Source: an unicellular cyanobacterium SU3 (GTDB lineage Bacteria; Cyanobacteriota; Cyanobacteriia; Cyanobacteriales; Microcystaceae). Taken from it: 64,000 nucleotides of DNA. The notes below the pieces were generated by a model. The model saw nothing but the letters and a program-made list of their open reading frames with translations, did not search any database and had not been told where the DNA came from. Both the position numbers and the translations under genes were made by a program. Positions 8,077-18,252 of this stretch are shown here, in pieces. The stretch covers positions 1 through 64,000 of the forward strand of contig NETF01000032.1 in the NCBI GenBank assembly GCA_002172675.1, given 5' to 3'. The stretch's first letter is position 1. Each line of letters opens with the position of its first letter.

Positions 8077-9447
8077 ATGACTATTTCTACCCAATATATT
8101 TGGAATCAAGTGCTTGATCGTTTGAAAATACGATTAAATCCTACTGCTTATGAAACTTGGATTGCTTCAGCAACAGTACAAAGTTTTCAAGATAATTGTT
8201 TAGTTATTCAAGTAGAAAATCCTTTTATTCTTAATCATTTACAAAGAACTTATTACTCTCTGATAGTAGAAGAAGTGGAAACAATTGTCGGTTATCCAAT
8301 TTCTGTAAAATTAACCACTTCCCAAGAACAAAATTTAAGAATTGTTGATAAAAATAACGAGAATATTTTATCAGATAAACTACAAAATAACAGTGAACAA
8401 GAATCCCCAAAACTGAGTCAATTAAATCCGCGTTATAATTTTTCTCGCTTTGTAGTTGGTCCGACAAATAGAATGGCTCATGCTGCGTCTTTAGCGGTTG
8501 CTGAGTCGCCGGGACGGGAATTTAATCCGTTATTTTTATGTGGTGGAGTAGGATTAGGAAAAACCCATTTAATGCAAGCGATCGCCCATTATCGTCTAGA
8601 ATTATATCCTAATGCGAATGTTTTTTATGTTTCTACGGAACAATTTACTAATGATTTAATTGCCTCTATTCGTCAAGATAGTATGGAAAATTTTCGAGAA
8701 CATTATCGCACTGCAGACATTTTATTAGTAGATGATATTCAATTTATCGAAGGAAAAGAATATACTCAAGAGGAATTTTTTCATACTTTTAATACGTTAC
8801 ATGAAGGAGGTAAACAAGTGGTCATTGCGTCTGATCGTCCCCCTAAAAGAATTCCTAGTTTACAAGATAGATTAGTGTCTCGTTTTTCTATGGGATTAAT
8901 TGCTGATATTCAAGTTCCTGATTTAGAAACAAGGATGGCAATTTTACAAAAAAAAGCAGAATATGAAAACATTAGATTACCCCGTGATGTCATTGAATAT
9001 ATTGCTACTAATTATACATCTAATATCAGGGAATTAGAAGGCGCATTAATTCGTACTGTTACTTACATTTCCATTTCAGGATTATCGATGACAGTAGAAA
9101 ATATTGCTCCTGTATTAAATCCCCCAATGGAGCAAATTCCCGTTTCTCCTGATGTTATCATCAAAATTATTGCTGAGAATTTTAATGTTTCTATTGAAGA
9201 TTTAAAAGGCAGTTCACGCCGTCGAGAAATTAGTTCAGCGAGGCAAATAGGAATGTATCTAATGCGTCAACATACAGATTTAAGTTTACCCAGAATAGGG
9301 GAAGAATTTGGAGGAAAAGATCATACAACCGTGTTATATAGTTGTGATAAAATTTCTAAATTACAAAAAAAAGATTGGGATTTGTCTCAACAATTATCCG
9401 AGTTAAGCGATCGCATTAATATAGCTAGTCGAAATCAAGAAAAGTAG
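8077..9447 (+). CDS. dnaA: Chromosomal replication initiator protein DnaA
   Basis: DnaA binds the replication origin as an ATP-dependent oligomer and opens the DNA. The 456 residues show domain I (1-80), a short polar linker (about 85-115), and the AAA+ domain with Walker [10 protein letters not shown] near 156-164 and Walker B ILLVDD at 215-220. The C-terminal helix-turn-helix domain carries the DnaA signature [14 protein letters not shown] near 410-425. The start at 8077 lies in the third copy of a tandem repeat that also carries two truncated copies of the N-terminus upstream. No DnaA-box cluster was recognised nearby, so the origin is not placed here. Confidence 0.98.
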   Translation: MTISTQYIWNQVLDRLKIRLNPTAYETWIASATVQSFQDNCLVIQVENPFILNHLQRTYYSLIVEEVETIVGYPISVKLTTSQEQNLRIVDKNNENILSDKLQNNSEQESPKLSQLNPRYNFSRFVVGPTNRMAHAASLAVAESPGREFNPLFLCGGVGLGKTHLMQAIAHYRLELYPNANVFYVSTEQFTNDLIASIRQDSMENFREHYRTADILLVDDIQFIEGKEYTQEEFFHTFNTLHEGGKQVVIASDRPPKRIPSLQDRLVSRFSMGLIADIQVPDLETRMAILQKKAEYENIRLPRDVIEYIATNYTSNIRELEGALIRTVTYISISGLSMTVENIAPVLNPPMEQIPVSPDVIIKIIAENFNVSIEDLKGSSRRREISSARQIGMYLMRQHTDLSLPRIGEEFGGKDHTTVLYSCDKISKLQKKDWDLSQQLSELSDRINIASRNQEK

Positions 9448-9509
9448 GGTGGGTTAGACGATGATAATTTGTGTTATAAAGAGTATCTAAAAATCCGTCG
9501 TAACCCACC
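9448..9509. repeat. Inverted-repeat element after dnaA
   Basis: GGTGGGTTA (9448-9456) is matched by TAACCCACC (9501-9509), and the match extends imperfectly inward (ACG/CGT). It starts at the dnaA stop codon. Short GGTGGGTTA inverted repeats of this kind are common in cyanobacterial intergenic DNA and resemble miniature transposon ends. It could also fold in the dnaA transcript end. Confidence 0.5.
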
Positions 9510-9591
9510 GTTTTAGTTAAAACTGAATATAAAAGAAGCGATAGCATTAATGAGGGTTTTGTGCAATTCTCTTTTATTAATTTTATTGTAG

Positions 9592-9753
9592 ATTGGCATA
9601 GAAAAAAGCGATCGCACTCAATTAAACCTCTCGATTATTCAACAAGCCTTAACCACTTTACAAGCCCATGATATCATCAAAAAAAATGAAGATTATTATA
9701 GTTATACCGTTGAATTAATGAGACGTTGGGTTAGCTTAAATGTACCCAAATAA
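9592..9753 (+). pseudogene. C-terminal remnant of a large ATPase-type protein
   Basis: With no start codon, an open frame runs from after TAG 9589 to TAA 9751. It reads LNLSIIQQALTTLQAHDIIK, then YYSYTVELMRRWVSLNVPK. The pattern of a winged-helix-like end followed by VELMRRW is typical of the C-terminus of cyanobacterial AAA/NACHT-like ATPases. The rest of the gene is missing. A HIP1 octamer lies inside. It fills most of the 344-bp gap between dnaA and the amidase gene. Confidence 0.5.
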
Positions 9754-9791
9754 CCTATAATTAGGATTAAAGTTATAAACATTTTTAAAAC

Positions 9792-11201
9792 ATGAATTCG
9801 GTTGAATTAGCCTTTACGCCAGCCCTAAAATTAGCCCAATTAATCCGCGATCGCAGCATTTCTCCTTTAGAATTAACCCAACTTTACCTAAACCGAATTG
9901 AAACCTATAATCCTCAATTGGGTAGCTTTTTTTTCGTAGCAGCAGAAGCGGCCATTCAAGAAGCTAAAGAAAAAACCGAACAATTAATCAATACGCCTGA
10001 TCTAAAGTATTTACCTCCTTTTTTTGGAGTTCCCACAGCTATTAAAGACCTCAATGCAGTGGCAAAAATGCCTCTCAGTTATGGTGTAGTTGCCCTCAAA
10101 AATAATATTGCCAGTTACGACGACGGAGTCACCACGCGCATCAAAGGGGCAGGATTTATCATTTTAGGCAAAACCGCCACCTCTCAACTGGGATCATTTC
10201 CCTTTACAGAACCTCCAGGCTTTTCTCCTGCCCGTAACCCCTGGCATTTGGATTACACTCCAGGGGGGTCCAGTGGAGGAGCCGCGTCGGCTGTAGCAGG
10301 GGGTTTATGCGGTATTGCCCAAGGGTCTGATGGTGGGGGGTCTGTTCGAGGTCCGGCTGCTTGTTGTGGCTTAGTGGGCATCAAACCGGCAAGGGGAAGG
10401 GTCTCTCATGCCCCTGTAGGAGACTATCAAGGTGGCATTTCTAGCAATGGACCGTTAGCCCGAACGGTAGCTGATGCAGCAGCTTTATTAGATGTTATGT
10501 CAGGTTATATAACGGGTGATCCCTATTGGTTGCCTTCTCATGAAATCTCTTTTTTAGAAGCAACAAAACAAGTTTCTCCTTCATTAAAAATTGCTTTTTG
10601 TGACCATATTCCTCCTTTTACCCAAAGCGAAACCATTGTTAAAGAAACGATACAAAAAACTACTAAATTATTAGAGTCATTAGGTCATTCTTTGGAAATA
10701 AAATGTCCTTCAGTAGAATCATTAATTGAACCATTTACAATAATTTGGCAATCGGGAATCGGGGCATCAGGACTGCCTCCATCGGTGTTAAGTCCTCTCA
10801 ATCGTTGGTTTAAAGAACAAAACATAAGTGCAGGAGACTATTTACAAGCAGTTCATCAGATGCAGATTTTTTCCCGTCAAATAGTGGCATTTTTTGATGA
10901 TTTTGATGTGTTACTCTTACCAGTTTATTTACATCAACCGATAAAAGTAGGAGAATGGTCTCATTTGCCCCCTCAAGAAACCTTAGAAAAAATCATGAAT
11001 TGGATTGCTCCTTGTCCTGCGTTTAATGCCAGTGGTTTACCGGCGATGACGTTACCAATGGCACAGGATGAAAAAGGTTTACCAATCGGCATTCAATTAG
11101 TCGGAAAACCTGCCGATGAATTCACTTTAATTCGCTTAGCTGCTCAGTTAGAAAAAGCTAATGATTTATCCTTGTCTGTTCCATCTTCTGTTAAGAGTTA
11201 A
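9792..11201 (+). CDS. Amidase (amidase-signature family)
   Basis: A member of the Ser-Ser-Lys amidase family, which hydrolyses amides to acid plus ammonia. The 469 residues contain the signature: Lys85 in AIKDLN, the GGSSGGAASAVAGG block at 158-171 (Ser160/161), and the likely nucleophile Ser184 in DGGGSVRGPAA. It is related to GatA. However, no gatB or gatC is nearby and the C-terminal part differs, so a stand-alone amidase is more likely; the substrate is unknown. It starts at ATG 9792 after an ATPase-tail remnant. Confidence 0.88.
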   Translation: MNSVELAFTPALKLAQLIRDRSISPLELTQLYLNRIETYNPQLGSFFFVAAEAAIQEAKEKTEQLINTPDLKYLPPFFGVPTAIKDLNAVAKMPLSYGVVALKNNIASYDDGVTTRIKGAGFIILGKTATSQLGSFPFTEPPGFSPARNPWHLDYTPGGSSGGAASAVAGGLCGIAQGSDGGGSVRGPAACCGLVGIKPARGRVSHAPVGDYQGGISSNGPLARTVADAAALLDVMSGYITGDPYWLPSHEISFLEATKQVSPSLKIAFCDHIPPFTQSETIVKETIQKTTKLLESLGHSLEIKCPSVESLIEPFTIIWQSGIGASGLPPSVLSPLNRWFKEQNISAGDYLQAVHQMQIFSRQIVAFFDDFDVLLLPVYLHQPIKVGEWSHLPPQETLEKIMNWIAPCPAFNASGLPAMTLPMAQDEKGLPIGIQLVGKPADEFTLIRLAAQLEKANDLSLSVPSSVKS

Positions 11202-11215
11202 ATTTTAAGAAAACT

Positions 11216-11327
11216 GTAGGGTGTATTAGCTTAGTATAATACACCAGAACATAACATTTGGGTGCGTTACGGCATAAAAAATGAAAGAAATGACCAAAAT
11301 CACTGTAGTGAGCCTAACGCACCCTAC
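11216..11327. repeat. MITE-like inverted-repeat element between amidase and dnaE
   Basis: The ends are imperfect inverted repeats: GTAGGGTGTATTAG at 11216 and the complement of CTAACGCACCCTAC ending at 11327. An internal GGGTGCGTTACGGC repeats the same motif. The 112-bp element has no coding capacity. It sits between the convergent amidase and dnaE genes and may also act in transcript ends. Confidence 0.55.
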
Positions 11328-11353
11328 TTAATATTTCGTTTAGGAAAAGTCGC

Positions 11354-13975
11354 TTAGAGCATCACTTGTTTTAAGTCTAAATTCTTCTCAAAAATCTCAT
11401 CAATGGGTAACATTTCATCCTCCATTGTCATAAATTTATGGTCTTTGGTAGCTCGAATAGTTGCCCCATCTTCGAGATAATATTCAAAGATTTCTTGTTC
11501 GCCTCTATTATGCCATTGGGCAATGGGTTGAGTATAAACAAAACCATTTTTGTCTACTGTATAAACAGTACAATTAATATTTTCTTCAACTATTTTACCA
11601 ATAGGCATCGGTCCATATTCAACTGTTAAAATTTCTGTATCATAACTCAAACAATATTCAGCAAACTTGATCATCTGCTCAAATAAATCTTCTGCAATGG
11701 CTTGAGATACGCCATTTTTAGTTGCCCCATCGATAAAAATCTCTCGATGCTTGGTCATTTCTGCAATTTTTTTCTTACCCATTGCTCGACGCAATAAGTC
11801 AGCTTCTCCTAAAGAATAGCCGGCTAAATCTTGCGCCATTTTCATAATTTGCTCCTGGTAAACTAATACTGCATAGGTTTCTTTTAAAATGGGTTCTAAT
11901 AGTTTATGTTGATAAACAATCTCTTCTCGTCCATGTTTACGATTGATAAATTTAGGGATTAATCCTGCATCCAATGGACCGGGACGATAGAGGGCTAAAA
12001 TCGAAGAAATATCTTCTATTCCCGATGGTTTTAAGTCTTTGACAATCTGTTTCATTCCTGATGATTCTAACTGAAAGATCCCTTCTAAGTCTCCTTTTTC
12101 TAACAATTTGTGAGTTTTTTCGACATCGGGGGGCAACTTTTTAGCTGTTCCTTTGGCAATAATTTCTAGGGCTTTTCTCTCATCTAAAGGTAATTGATCT
12201 AAGTCTAATTCAAATCCTTGGTTTTGTTTAATTAAGTCAGCCGTTCTTTGAATTGTAGTTAAATTTCTTAAGCCCAAAAAGTCCATTTTTAATAATCCCA
12301 AGGACTCTAAATCTTCCATATAATATTGAGTAATTACTGCCCCATCATTATTCTTTTGTAAAGGGACAACTTGATCTAAAGGTTCAGAAGAAATAACCAC
12401 TCCTGCTGCATGAACTCCAAAGGTTTTATTCGTTCCTTCGATACGAATAGCCATATCAACCCAACGATGAACTTGAGGATCATTTTCATACCTTTCTTTA
12501 AATTCTGGGGTTGGGGTTTCCTCGGAAACCATGACTTTTAATTTGGTTGGTTTACCCCTTGAAACAGGGATCATTTTTGTCATTTTATCTGATTCAGCAT
12601 AAGGAATATCTAATACCCTGGCTACATCTTTTAACACTGCTTTTGATGTCATGCGGTTAAAGGTAATAATTTGAGCAACATTAGCTTCTCCATACTTTCT
12701 TGTGACATATTTAATCATTTCGTCCCGTCTTTCGATACAAAAATCTGTATCAACATCAGGCATAGATTTCCTTTCAGGATTTAGAAATCGCTCAAATAAT
12801 AAACCATGATGAACCGGATCAATATTGGTTATTTTTAAACAATAAGCGACCAAAGAACCTGCAGCTGATCCCCTACCAGGACCCACAGGAATACGGTTGT
12901 CTCTGGCATATTTAATATAGTCCCATACCACCAAAAAATAGGTTGAAAAACCCATGCGTTGCAGCATTTTTAATTCATATTCTAACCGTTCCCGATATTC
13001 ATCAGGAATTTCACTGCGAGAGCGACACTTTAACCGTTCTAATAATCCCTGCCAAGCAATTTCTTCTACATAACTATCAGGATTATGTCCAGCAGGAACG
13101 GGATAGTTAGGAATTCTAGGTTCTCCTAAAATTTTATAAGGTTCAATCTTTTCTGCTACTTCCAAAGTGTTATTAATGGCTTCTTCTATGACATTCTCAG
13201 GGAGATGATCACGGAATAATAAGCGCATTTCATCAGCAGATTTTAAATATTCAGTACCACTATATCTAAGACGTTTCTCATCAGTAATGAGTTTAGCGGT
13301 TTGAATACATAATAATGCGTCATGTGCCTCAACATCATAACAAGAGATAAAATGAGAATCATTGGTCGCCACAATTTTAATACCTAAGTCATGGGCAATT
13401 TTAGCAATAGCAATATTAACAATTCTATCCTCAACAGAACCGTGATCTTGAATTTCTAAATAAAAGTCATCTTTAAATAGTTTTTGATACCATTTAGCAA
13501 TGGCTTTTGCTTCTTTGACATCTCCTGCTAAAATTCGTTGAGGTATTTCTCCCCCTAAACAAGCACTGGTGACAATTAAGCCTTCATGGTATTCTTCTAA
13601 TAGTTCTTTATTGATACAAGGACGGGCAAAAATACCTTTTCCTTGCATTCCATTTAGATGAGAAATTGTGGTTAATTTAACTAAATTTTTATAACCTTGG
13701 GTATTTTTAGCTAAAACAACTTGATGATATTTTTTATATTTTTTCTTCTCTTCAATATCTCCATTAATCACATACATTTCGTTACCAATAATGGGTTTTA
13801 CACCTTTATTTCGACACACTTTAATGAGTTCGATCGCCCCATACATTACACCATGATCTGTTAGTGCGATCGCTGGCATTTCTAATTCTACGGCGCGATC
13901 AATTAAAGCGTTTAATTGGGATGCACCATCGAGTAAACTATAATCACTGTGTATATGTAAACCGACGAAAGACAT
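11354..13975 (-). CDS. dnaE-N: DNA polymerase III alpha subunit, N-terminal part with split N-intein
   Basis: The first 774 residues are the N-terminal half of the replicative polymerase. They include a PHP domain from [11 protein letters not shown] at 7-17, the polymerase core with [11 protein letters not shown], and the catalytic block [12 protein letters not shown]. The extein stops at KFAEY and passes into a 99-residue N-intein beginning CLSYDTEIL (Cys775). As in other cyanobacteria, the C-intein and the rest of DnaE must come from a second gene elsewhere, and trans-splicing joins the halves. ATG at 13975 is the start; the gene stands alone on this strand. Confidence 0.97.
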   Translation of the reverse strand: MSFVGLHIHSDYSLLDGASQLNALIDRAVELEMPAIALTDHGVMYGAIELIKVCRNKGVKPIIGNEMYVINGDIEEKKKYKKYHQVVLAKNTQGYKNLVKLTTISHLNGMQGKGIFARPCINKELLEEYHEGLIVTSACLGGEIPQRILAGDVKEAKAIAKWYQKLFKDDFYLEIQDHGSVEDRIVNIAIAKIAHDLGIKIVATNDSHFISCYDVEAHDALLCIQTAKLITDEKRLRYSGTEYLKSADEMRLLFRDHLPENVIEEAINNTLEVAEKIEPYKILGEPRIPNYPVPAGHNPDSYVEEIAWQGLLERLKCRSRSEIPDEYRERLEYELKMLQRMGFSTYFLVVWDYIKYARDNRIPVGPGRGSAAGSLVAYCLKITNIDPVHHGLLFERFLNPERKSMPDVDTDFCIERRDEMIKYVTRKYGEANVAQIITFNRMTSKAVLKDVARVLDIPYAESDKMTKMIPVSRGKPTKLKVMVSEETPTPEFKERYENDPQVHRWVDMAIRIEGTNKTFGVHAAGVVISSEPLDQVVPLQKNNDGAVITQYYMEDLESLGLLKMDFLGLRNLTTIQRTADLIKQNQGFELDLDQLPLDERKALEIIAKGTAKKLPPDVEKTHKLLEKGDLEGIFQLESSGMKQIVKDLKPSGIEDISSILALYRPGPLDAGLIPKFINRKHGREEIVYQHKLLEPILKETYAVLVYQEQIMKMAQDLAGYSLGEADLLRRAMGKKKIAEMTKHREIFIDGATKNGVSQAIAEDLFEQMIKFAEYCLSYDTEILTVEYGPMPIGKIVEENINCTVYTVDKNGFVYTQPIAQWHNRGEQEIFEYYLEDGATIRATKDHKFMTMEDEMLPIDEIFEKNLDLKQVML
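11357..11653 (-). other. DnaE split intein, N-terminal half
   Basis: Residues 775-873 of the dnaE-N product. Splicing block A starts with nucleophile Cys775 ([14 protein letters not shown]). Block B includes ATKDHKFMT with the conserved Thr and His. The chain ends NLDLKQVML, just after the usual N-intein boundary. There is no homing endonuclease domain. It belongs to the fast naturally split DnaE intein family of cyanobacteria. Confidence 0.95.
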
Positions 13976-14155
13976 AATAGTAATATTGTTAGATTAATTC
14001 TGAATAATAAGGACAACAATGAATCAGTCACGGTTTAAATGACTTAATAGGGATTTATATTATAGCGTTTATCTGATTTTTGAAAAAATCAAAAGTTTCT
14101 TTAAGTCAAAAAGTCTGACAATATTCTGTTGAAATAACTTAGTTAGTGTTCCTTA

Positions 14156-14593
14156 TTAATACAAATCAAATTGTATCATCTTAAGGTTAGGTTTAGATTT
14201 CATCCATTGCCAAGAAACAAGGTTTAATAGTAATCCAATAACAAAAAGAATCACCATTAAAAGAATTTGATACCAAGCAATAGGTGTGACAAATAAATCA
14301 GCTGTAATATGACTCAAATTTAACACAGAATATATAATCGTTATCCAAAAATGTCCAACTTTAAACTGTTTTGACTGAGTAAATAATGTGCCAATTATGG
14401 CAAACATCGGAACAATAAAAAAGAGTAACATTAGCCATAAAATCCAACTAATATTACTGCTATCATGGGAGTGAGCTATTGCTTGTCCATGAAAAAGAGG
14501 CATTAATCCTAGTTGCGTATGAAATAGGAGTCCTAAGAGAAAAGTTGCCCACAGGGTAATAATTTTAGTTTGATAATTAACTTTGGTATTCAT
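14156..14593 (-). CDS. Hypothetical four-helix membrane protein
   Basis: I do not recognise this 145-residue protein. Four hydrophobic segments are visible at about 12-30, 48-70, 82-100 and 106-128, giving a predicted integral inner-membrane protein with a short polar tail. The loop AHSHDSSN after the first segment is His-containing, but one motif is too little to claim metal binding. A hydrophobic small protein of this type could be a DUF-class membrane protein. It starts at ATG 14593 with AATCCTCCT-complement (AGGAGGATT) just upstream, a strong ribosome binding site. It has no clear operon partner. Confidence 0.65.
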   Translation of the reverse strand: MNTKVNYQTKIITLWATFLLGLLFHTQLGLMPLFHGQAIAHSHDSSNISWILWLMLLFFIVPMFAIIGTLFTQSKQFKVGHFWITIIYSVLNLSHITADLFVTPIAWYQILLMVILFVIGLLLNLVSWQWMKSKPNLKMIQFDLY

Positions 14594-14752
14594 CGATTTA
14601 ATCCTCCTGTATCTATTTTAGATAGTAGATTCAGAGGGGATTCAGTTTTGTAACAATTTGATAGAATAAATATAAGTATACTTGTTAAAATAGTCAATGA
14701 ATATTAATTCAAACTAAACAAAGGGTTAGAAACAATTATCTAGATTATCTAT

Positions 14753-15259
14753 TTAATGACTCAATCCACGATACATATTAATTTCTTTTTGTACAAGTTC
14801 TAAGGGAAGGTTTAGTATTTTTGATACTTTTTCTACTGTTAAACCTTCTTTAATTAATTCGGAAACTATCTCTAATTTAGCTTCTTGTTTAATTTTATTC
14901 TGTTGATTATTATTATCTGATAACTCTGTAAAACTATTATTCCTATCAACCTGGGAAATATTAACAATATCACAATTATGAAAATTAGAATAATGATATC
15001 GTTGTAAACTTGATTTTATATTAGACTTGCTAACGTCTTCTCCTAAAGCTTTTGATACCTTTTTCCATAATTGTCCTGCTATATCTTTAACATATTTTTC
15101 AGAACGATAGTTATTTTGAGCGATTTCTGCATATTTTTGATGTTCAAAGGTTCCTTCTAATATAGCTGTTTCGAGATCGTCTAAATGTTCACCGGTGTGG
15201 GAAAAGATAAGTTTATCTACTGTTGATATGAGGGATTGAACCTCGAATAGACTCATCAT
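14753..15259 (-). CDS. Stand-alone vMAP-type HTH protein
   Basis: The first 90 residues match the vWA-MoxR-associated protein (vMAP) N-terminal HTH domain. Seen are LEVQ-like helix 1, TGEHLDDLETAILEGTFEHQ, KYAEIAQNNYRSEKYVKDI as the helix-turn-helix, and GQLWKKVSKALGEDVSKSN. In most cyanobacterial proteins this domain is fused to NACHT/NB-ARC ATPase and WD40 or TPR repeats. Here it is followed only by an Asn/Gln-rich linker (about 105-125) and a helical tail (KLEIVSELIKEGLTVEKVSKI) resembling the end of Rpn-type transposase-like proteins. Its role is unknown; DNA binding is likely. Confidence 0.7.
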   Translation of the reverse strand: MMSLFEVQSLISTVDKLIFSHTGEHLDDLETAILEGTFEHQKYAEIAQNNYRSEKYVKDIAGQLWKKVSKALGEDVSKSNIKSSLQRYHYSNFHNCDIVNISQVDRNNSFTELSDNNNQQNKIKQEAKLEIVSELIKEGLTVEKVSKILNLPLELVQKEINMYRGLSH

Positions 15260-15551
15260 TGCCGTGTTTCCTCAAGATTAGTTGCATTTTCTGCATTACA
15301 TACTACAGCAACTTGCATAATAAGCTTTAAGGTATTTTTACATTTCTTTAAACTATGCTTAATGTTTCTTAAAACGAGGAAATCTGACTTTATATGACTT
15401 TTTTAGGCTTTAAAATTAAACTTTCAGGGAGATGTTTTTATCTATTATTTAATCAAAATAGTTATTAATGCTTATTCCGTATCATATCAGGGTGGGCTTT
15501 GAATGCAGCATCTTGTAAATTAAATATGTATAATTAATATGGCGAAATCAA

Positions 15552-15731
15552 ATGAGTTTCACTTTTGAGTGGGATGATCAACGACACACCGAAAATAAGG
15601 AAAAACATGGCGTGGATTCTGAAACCGCTCAATATGCTTTTTTTGATGACAACCGTTTGACAGCAAGAGTAAGTTGCCTTGTTAGGGGGTTTAGCCAAGA
15701 TGTTTGGTTGGATTGTAAATCCCTACCATGA
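15552..15731 (+). pseudogene. Truncated BrnT-type toxin gene
   Basis: From ATG 15552, about 40 codons match the BrnT RNase toxin N-terminus (FEWDDQRHTENKEKHGVDSE, then TAQYAFFDDNRL). The frame then runs into unrelated sequence and stops at 15729, giving 60 codons. The C-terminal half of BrnT, which holds core strands and catalytic residues, is absent, and no BrnA partner follows. It is a decayed toxin copy upstream of the convergent sqdB. Confidence 0.68.
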
Positions 15732-15732
15732 C

Positions 15733-15756
15733 AAAAGGTGGCTAAATTGCCACCCT
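15733..15756 (-). terminator. Likely terminator of sqdB
   Basis: On the minus strand after the sqdB stop, GGTGGC-AATTTA-GCCACC is followed by TTTTG. The arms are 15737-15742 and 15749-15754. It is short, with a weak T-tract, but correctly placed. Confidence 0.5.
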
Positions 15757-15779
15757 ATAATATAACTGTCAATGATCAC

Positions 15780-17036
<1,257 letters not shown>

Positions 17037-17082
17037 TTATCATCTTAGAGGGAACACTACCGCACTAATCTGTAATTTTAAT

Positions 17083-17460
17083 TTACTTCATACCCCAAGC
17101 TGCGATCGCCAAACTTAGCCAACCAAGGAGAAAGGCAGCCCCACCAATAGGCGTTATTGCCCCTAACCATTTGATCCCTGTTAAACTGAGGGCGTAAAGA
17201 CTGCCTGAAAAGATCACAACACCGATAATAAAGGCATATCCTGCACTGCTTAGGGTTATGGGTATGGTTTCTAGGCGAGTTAACAGTAAAGCCACTAAGA
17301 TTAAAGCTAGGGCGTGATACATTTGGTATTTTGTCCCTGTCTCAAATATTTCTAGGGAGCGATCGCTTAATTTATCTTTTAAAGCATGGCTGGCAAATGC
17401 GCCCCCTGCAACTGATAACCCTGCTAAAATTGAACCAACAAAAATAAACAGTTTGATCAT
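17083..17460 (-). CDS. DUF423 small membrane protein
   Basis: This 125-residue protein of the DUF423 (YgdD/TMEM256-like) family has four transmembrane helices, at about 4-22, 44-62, 70-90 and 98-120. Family marks include GAFASHALKDKLS near 21-33, TGTKYQMYHALALI near 42-55, and the ending FLLGWLSLAIAAWGMK. The function is not established. It lies 19 nt downstream of nfi on the same strand and probably shares its transcript. Confidence 0.88.
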   Translation of the reverse strand: MIKLFIFVGSILAGLSVAGGAFASHALKDKLSDRSLEIFETGTKYQMYHALALILVALLLTRLETIPITLSSAGYAFIIGVVIFSGSLYALSLTGIKWLGAITPIGGAAFLLGWLSLAIAAWGMK

Positions 17461-17479
17461 TTTTTAATTGTTAATTTGA

Positions 17480-18142
17480 TTACTTATCTGATGCTAACTT
17501 ATCTGCCCATCGGGTAGTTTCAGGTAAGCGATATTTTGTTAAACAAGCTATCACATAATCTAAGGCTGTGGGTAAACTAATTTTATGACCGATAGACACA
17601 TAAATCGGCTTAACATTAGTTCTTGATCTTAACACGATTCCTATAACTTCTTCTTTATCAATTAATGGTTTCCAACTACCTTTGTCTAAAGGAATGTCTT
17701 CATGTTTACCAACTAATAAAGATTTAGCGACACCAATAGTAGGAAGATCCATTAAAACCCCTAAATGGGAAGCAATACCTAACCGCCTAGGATGAGCTAT
17801 CCCTTGTCCATCACAGAGAATGAGATCAGGAATAATAGTCAGTTTTTCTATAGCTTTTAATAGTGCAGGAATTTCTCTAAACGATAAGAAGCCAGGAATA
17901 TAAGGAAAGGTTGTCGGTATTAAGGCTGTTTGACTTTCTACTAATTCTAAACTGGGGAATTTTAATACAACAACTGCTGCTTTAGTGAGCTTATAATTAT
18001 CTTTAAACCCTACATCCACCCCTGCTACATGATTAACTTTTTTAAATTTATCTGCTGCCATTACTTGTTGTCTTAACTGTTGTTGAATAATTTTGGCTTG
18101 ATCTAGAGATGTGGGATATAAGTATTTTTCATTTATTTCCAT
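17480..18142 (-). CDS. nfi: Endonuclease V (deoxyinosine 3'-endonuclease)
   Basis: Nfi cuts DNA one nucleotide 3' of deaminated bases such as hypoxanthine and starts their repair. The 220-residue length is standard. Conserved blocks are AGVDVGFK near 41-48 (first catalytic Asp), LSFREIPALL near 107, DLILCDGQGIAHPRRLGIA near 129-147 (second Asp), and IGVAKSLLVG. ATG 18142 is the start. It precedes the DUF423 gene with a 19-nt gap. Confidence 0.95.
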   Translation of the reverse strand: MEINEKYLYPTSLDQAKIIQQQLRQQVMAADKFKKVNHVAGVDVGFKDNYKLTKAAVVVLKFPSLELVESQTALIPTTFPYIPGFLSFREIPALLKAIEKLTIIPDLILCDGQGIAHPRRLGIASHLGVLMDLPTIGVAKSLLVGKHEDIPLDKGSWKPLIDKEEVIGIVLRSRTNVKPIYVSIGHKISLPTALDYVIACLTKYRLPETTRWADKLASDK

Positions 18143-18252
18143 TATTTTTTAGATAAATAATAGTCTTATATTTCAGTTTTGTAGTCAATAAATATTTTGT
18201 TGGAACTGCTTGATAAACATTATCCATAATGTCAATTTATCACCAATGGTTG

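Larger units (their letters stand above)
7638..8156 (+). repeat. 173-bp tandem triplication of the dnaA 5' region
   Basis: Three head-to-tail copies occupy 7638-7810, 7811-7983 and 7984-8156, and I see no differences between them. Each unit carries a TATAAT, about 90 bp of leader, and the first 80 bp of the dnaA coding sequence. The third copy is the one that continues into the real gene. The near-perfect identity suggests a recent event, or possibly an assembly error. Confidence 0.95.
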
